This document shows, piece after piece, positions 62,708 to 64,000 of a DNA stretch of 64,000 nt (within the stretch, counting starts at the first letter, position 1; each line of letters opens with the position of its first letter). A program made the position numbers and the translations under genes. The DNA is from [Clostridium] innocuum (GTDB taxonomy: Bacteria > Bacillota_I > Bacilli_A > Erysipelotrichales > Erysipelotrichaceae), in the NCBI GenBank assembly GCA_012317185.1, contig CP048838.1:2728001-2792000 (forward strand), in the 5' to 3' direction. The notes under the pieces were generated by a model. It had not been told where the DNA came from, did not search any database, and saw only the letters and a list, made by a program, of their open reading frames with translations.

Positions 62708-63487
62708 TTATTCTTTTTTACTGCAATTTTCGTTATGTATGGAATGCGTAGCGGCATCCGGCCATAAACAGACATTGCTTTTTTTCAGACGCTTCAGCGT
62801 CCCCAGATAATCGTTGAGCAGCGGCATGGACTCATAGGAGGTAAAAATGGTGTTGCCGTCCTGCATGATGATTTTCACCATATGCTTGTCATATGATGTT
62901 TCATACGGAACCATTTCCGATATCATCTGCACAATGGAATCCTCCACCTTCTGTTTTCCGCCAAAGCTTTTGGCAAGCTTTTTCCGCTCCGCAGCCGTAA
63001 AGCCGTCCACGAGCGGATAATTCACAATCGTATCCAGCATGGTGCTGTCGATTACCAGACTGCTTCCGTCATTCACCAATGCATAGTTTTTCCCATTATC
63101 GATATAATATCCGACAATGCTCTTTTCTTTCACTTCAATGGTAATGGCACCATCCAGTTCCTTATGTATAGTGGCAGCTTCAATCAGATCATCCTTCTCC
63201 AGCTTCCATTCCAGATAGAAGCGGGGGATGACGATATAGCGGCTGTCATAGGTCAGTCCTGCCTTTTGAAGAACCATTTGTTTCGTATAGAAGGAATTTC
63301 CTCTTACATCCAGTGATTTCACCTTTGAAAAATCACTGATAAAGTACAGCGCGGCAAGCGCGAGAGCAACCAGAAGAATCAGCAGTCGTTTCTTTCGTTT
63401 TTTCTTCCTGCGGTTCTTTTTCTTATTCTGAAGGGCCAGGTATTTCGCTTCGACGTCATCATAGAGAAGATCGTTTATATCTTCCAA
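62708..63487 (-). CDS. divIB: Cell-division protein DivIB/FtsQ
   Basis: 259 aa, TTG start at 63487 with GGAG 8 nt upstream. Basic cytoplasmic tail (KKKNRRKKKRKKR), one membrane helix (about 35-51), a POTRA domain (about 56-125; VKSLDVRGNSFYTKQMV) and the extracellular beta domain. Part of the divisome at the septum. It overlaps murB by 13 nt, the usual order. Confidence 0.92.
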   Translation of the reverse strand: MEDINDLLYDDVEAKYLALQNKKKNRRKKKRKKRLLILLVALALAALYFISDFSKVKSLDVRGNSFYTKQMVLQKAGLTYDSRYIVIPRFYLEWKLEKDDLIEAATIHKELDGAITIEVKEKSIVGYYIDNGKNYALVNDGSSLVIDSTMLDTIVNYPLVDGFTAAERKKLAKSFGGKQKVEDSIVQMISEMVPYETSYDKHMVKIIMQDGNTIFTSYESMPLLNDYLGTLKRLKKSNVCLWPDAATHSIHNENCSKKE

Positions 63488-64000
63488 TTGAATTTCTCCA
63501 CTTCCGTAATCAGCTCAACACCAAAACGGTCCTGTACTTCCTTCTGAATGACTTCTACCAGCTGTACTACATCCTCTGCCCTTGCATGATCTTCATTGAC
63601 GATAAAATTCGCATGCTTTTCTGAAACCATCGCTCCGCCAATCCGTGTACCACGCATACCGATTTCTTCAATCAGCTGCCATGCCTGATGATCCTTAGGA
63701 TTGCGAAACATACTGCCGGCACACGGCTTGTCCAGCGGCTGGGAATCCATACGGCGCTTTCTTCGGGAATCCATTAAATCACGAATTTCCTTCTGATCCC
63801 CCAGTTGCAGCTGCAGTCTTGCCCCCAGGATAATCCAGTCGCGGTGACTCTGAAAAATCGAGTGGCGGTATGCGTATTCCAGCTCCTCGACGCGCATAAC
63901 AACTATCGAGCGGTCCTTTAAAATGTAAACCTCTTTCAGAATCTGTGATATGTCACTTTTATAAGCACCGGCATTCATGAAAACAGCGCCCCCAAGCGTA
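63475..64000 (-). CDS. murB: UDP-N-acetylenolpyruvoylglucosamine reductase, C-terminal part
   Basis: The last 174 or so residues of MurB; the N-terminal FAD half is beyond the right edge. MurB reduces UDP-GlcNAc-enolpyruvate to UDP-MurNAc. Visible are GGAVFMNAGAY, the Ser-bearing GSMFRNP (catalytic region) and SEKHANFIVN, all intact. Followed by divIB. Confidence 0.93.
   Translation of the reverse strand, partial: TLGGAVFMNAGAYKSDISQILKEVYILKDRSIVVMRVEELEYAYRHSIFQSHRDWIILGARLQLQLGDQKEIRDLMDSRRKRRMDSQPLDKPCAGSMFRNPKDHQAWQLIEEIGMRGTRIGGAMVSEKHANFIVNEDHARAEDVVQLVEVIQKEVQDRFGVELITEVEKFNWKI

Overview
The window looks like a low-GC, Gram-positive gut Firmicute of the Erysipelotrichia type. The [Clostridium] innocuum group is my best guess, from memory of such gene orders and not verified. 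Supporting signs are strong AGGAGG ribosome-binding sites, clean TTGACA-17-TATAAT promoters, a T-box, a PyrR attenuator, several PTS systems, FakA and DivIB/MurB, and a cell-wall-anchored surface protein. No tRNA, rRNA, CRISPR array, prophage or insertion sequence was seen.

Layout. 1-13440 (minus strand): de novo pyrimidine synthesis. A PyrR-type attenuator precedes pyrB-pyrC-carA-carB-pyrK-pyrD-pyrF-pyrE, which ends at a hairpin. A second carA-carB pair follows and runs off the left edge. The CarA inside the pyr operon has lost the glutaminase nucleophile and catalytic histidine; the outer CarA keeps both. 13700-17100: an SdpI-like membrane protein, a DEDDh exonuclease-like protein and an RlmI-type rRNA methyltransferase. 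17450-21714: a mannose-family PTS operon (EIIA, BtpA-like TIM barrel, EIIB, EIIC, EIID) divergent from a GntR/UTRA regulator. 21768-25400: metallophosphoesterase, PfkB kinase, carbonic anhydrase and a surface protein. 25519-28035: a T-box-controlled amino-acid ABC importer. 28184-35690: a peptidoglycan-binding protein, a BglG-type antiterminator with a glucose-family EIICB, and a manXYZ-like PTS operon plus DUF956 whose leader carries a RAT-like antiterminator site.

35930-41372: an iron region with feoA, feoA, feoB and a small Cys-rich FeoB partner, flavodoxin with DUF3793, and a divergent HMA/Cys-rich membrane protein overlapping a DtxR-like regulator. Six GTTAG-n6-CTAAC-like boxes lie at these promoters. 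41390-42930: rubredoxin-like protein and MetY. 43216-49504: a surface module with a cohesin-like, wall-anchored protein and a large M60 (enhancin-type) metallopeptidase carrying a dockerin-like segment; its signal-peptide exon is separated from the rest by a -1 frameshift. 49682-60020: MacB-like ABC transporter, MalY-like lyase with DUF3737, flavodoxin-like oxidoreductase, MerR cluster, LysR regulator, duplicated cyclophilin-like lipoprotein and iron alcohol dehydrogenase. 60455-64000: a short tandem repeat, then fakA, an Asp23-family gene, divIB and the 3' part of murB.

The most interesting points are the glutaminase-dead CarA in the pyr operon, the RAT with a duplicated terminator arm in the man leader, the iron-box regulon with its likely local regulator, and the cohesin/dockerin-like pair with a frameshifted M60 peptidase.
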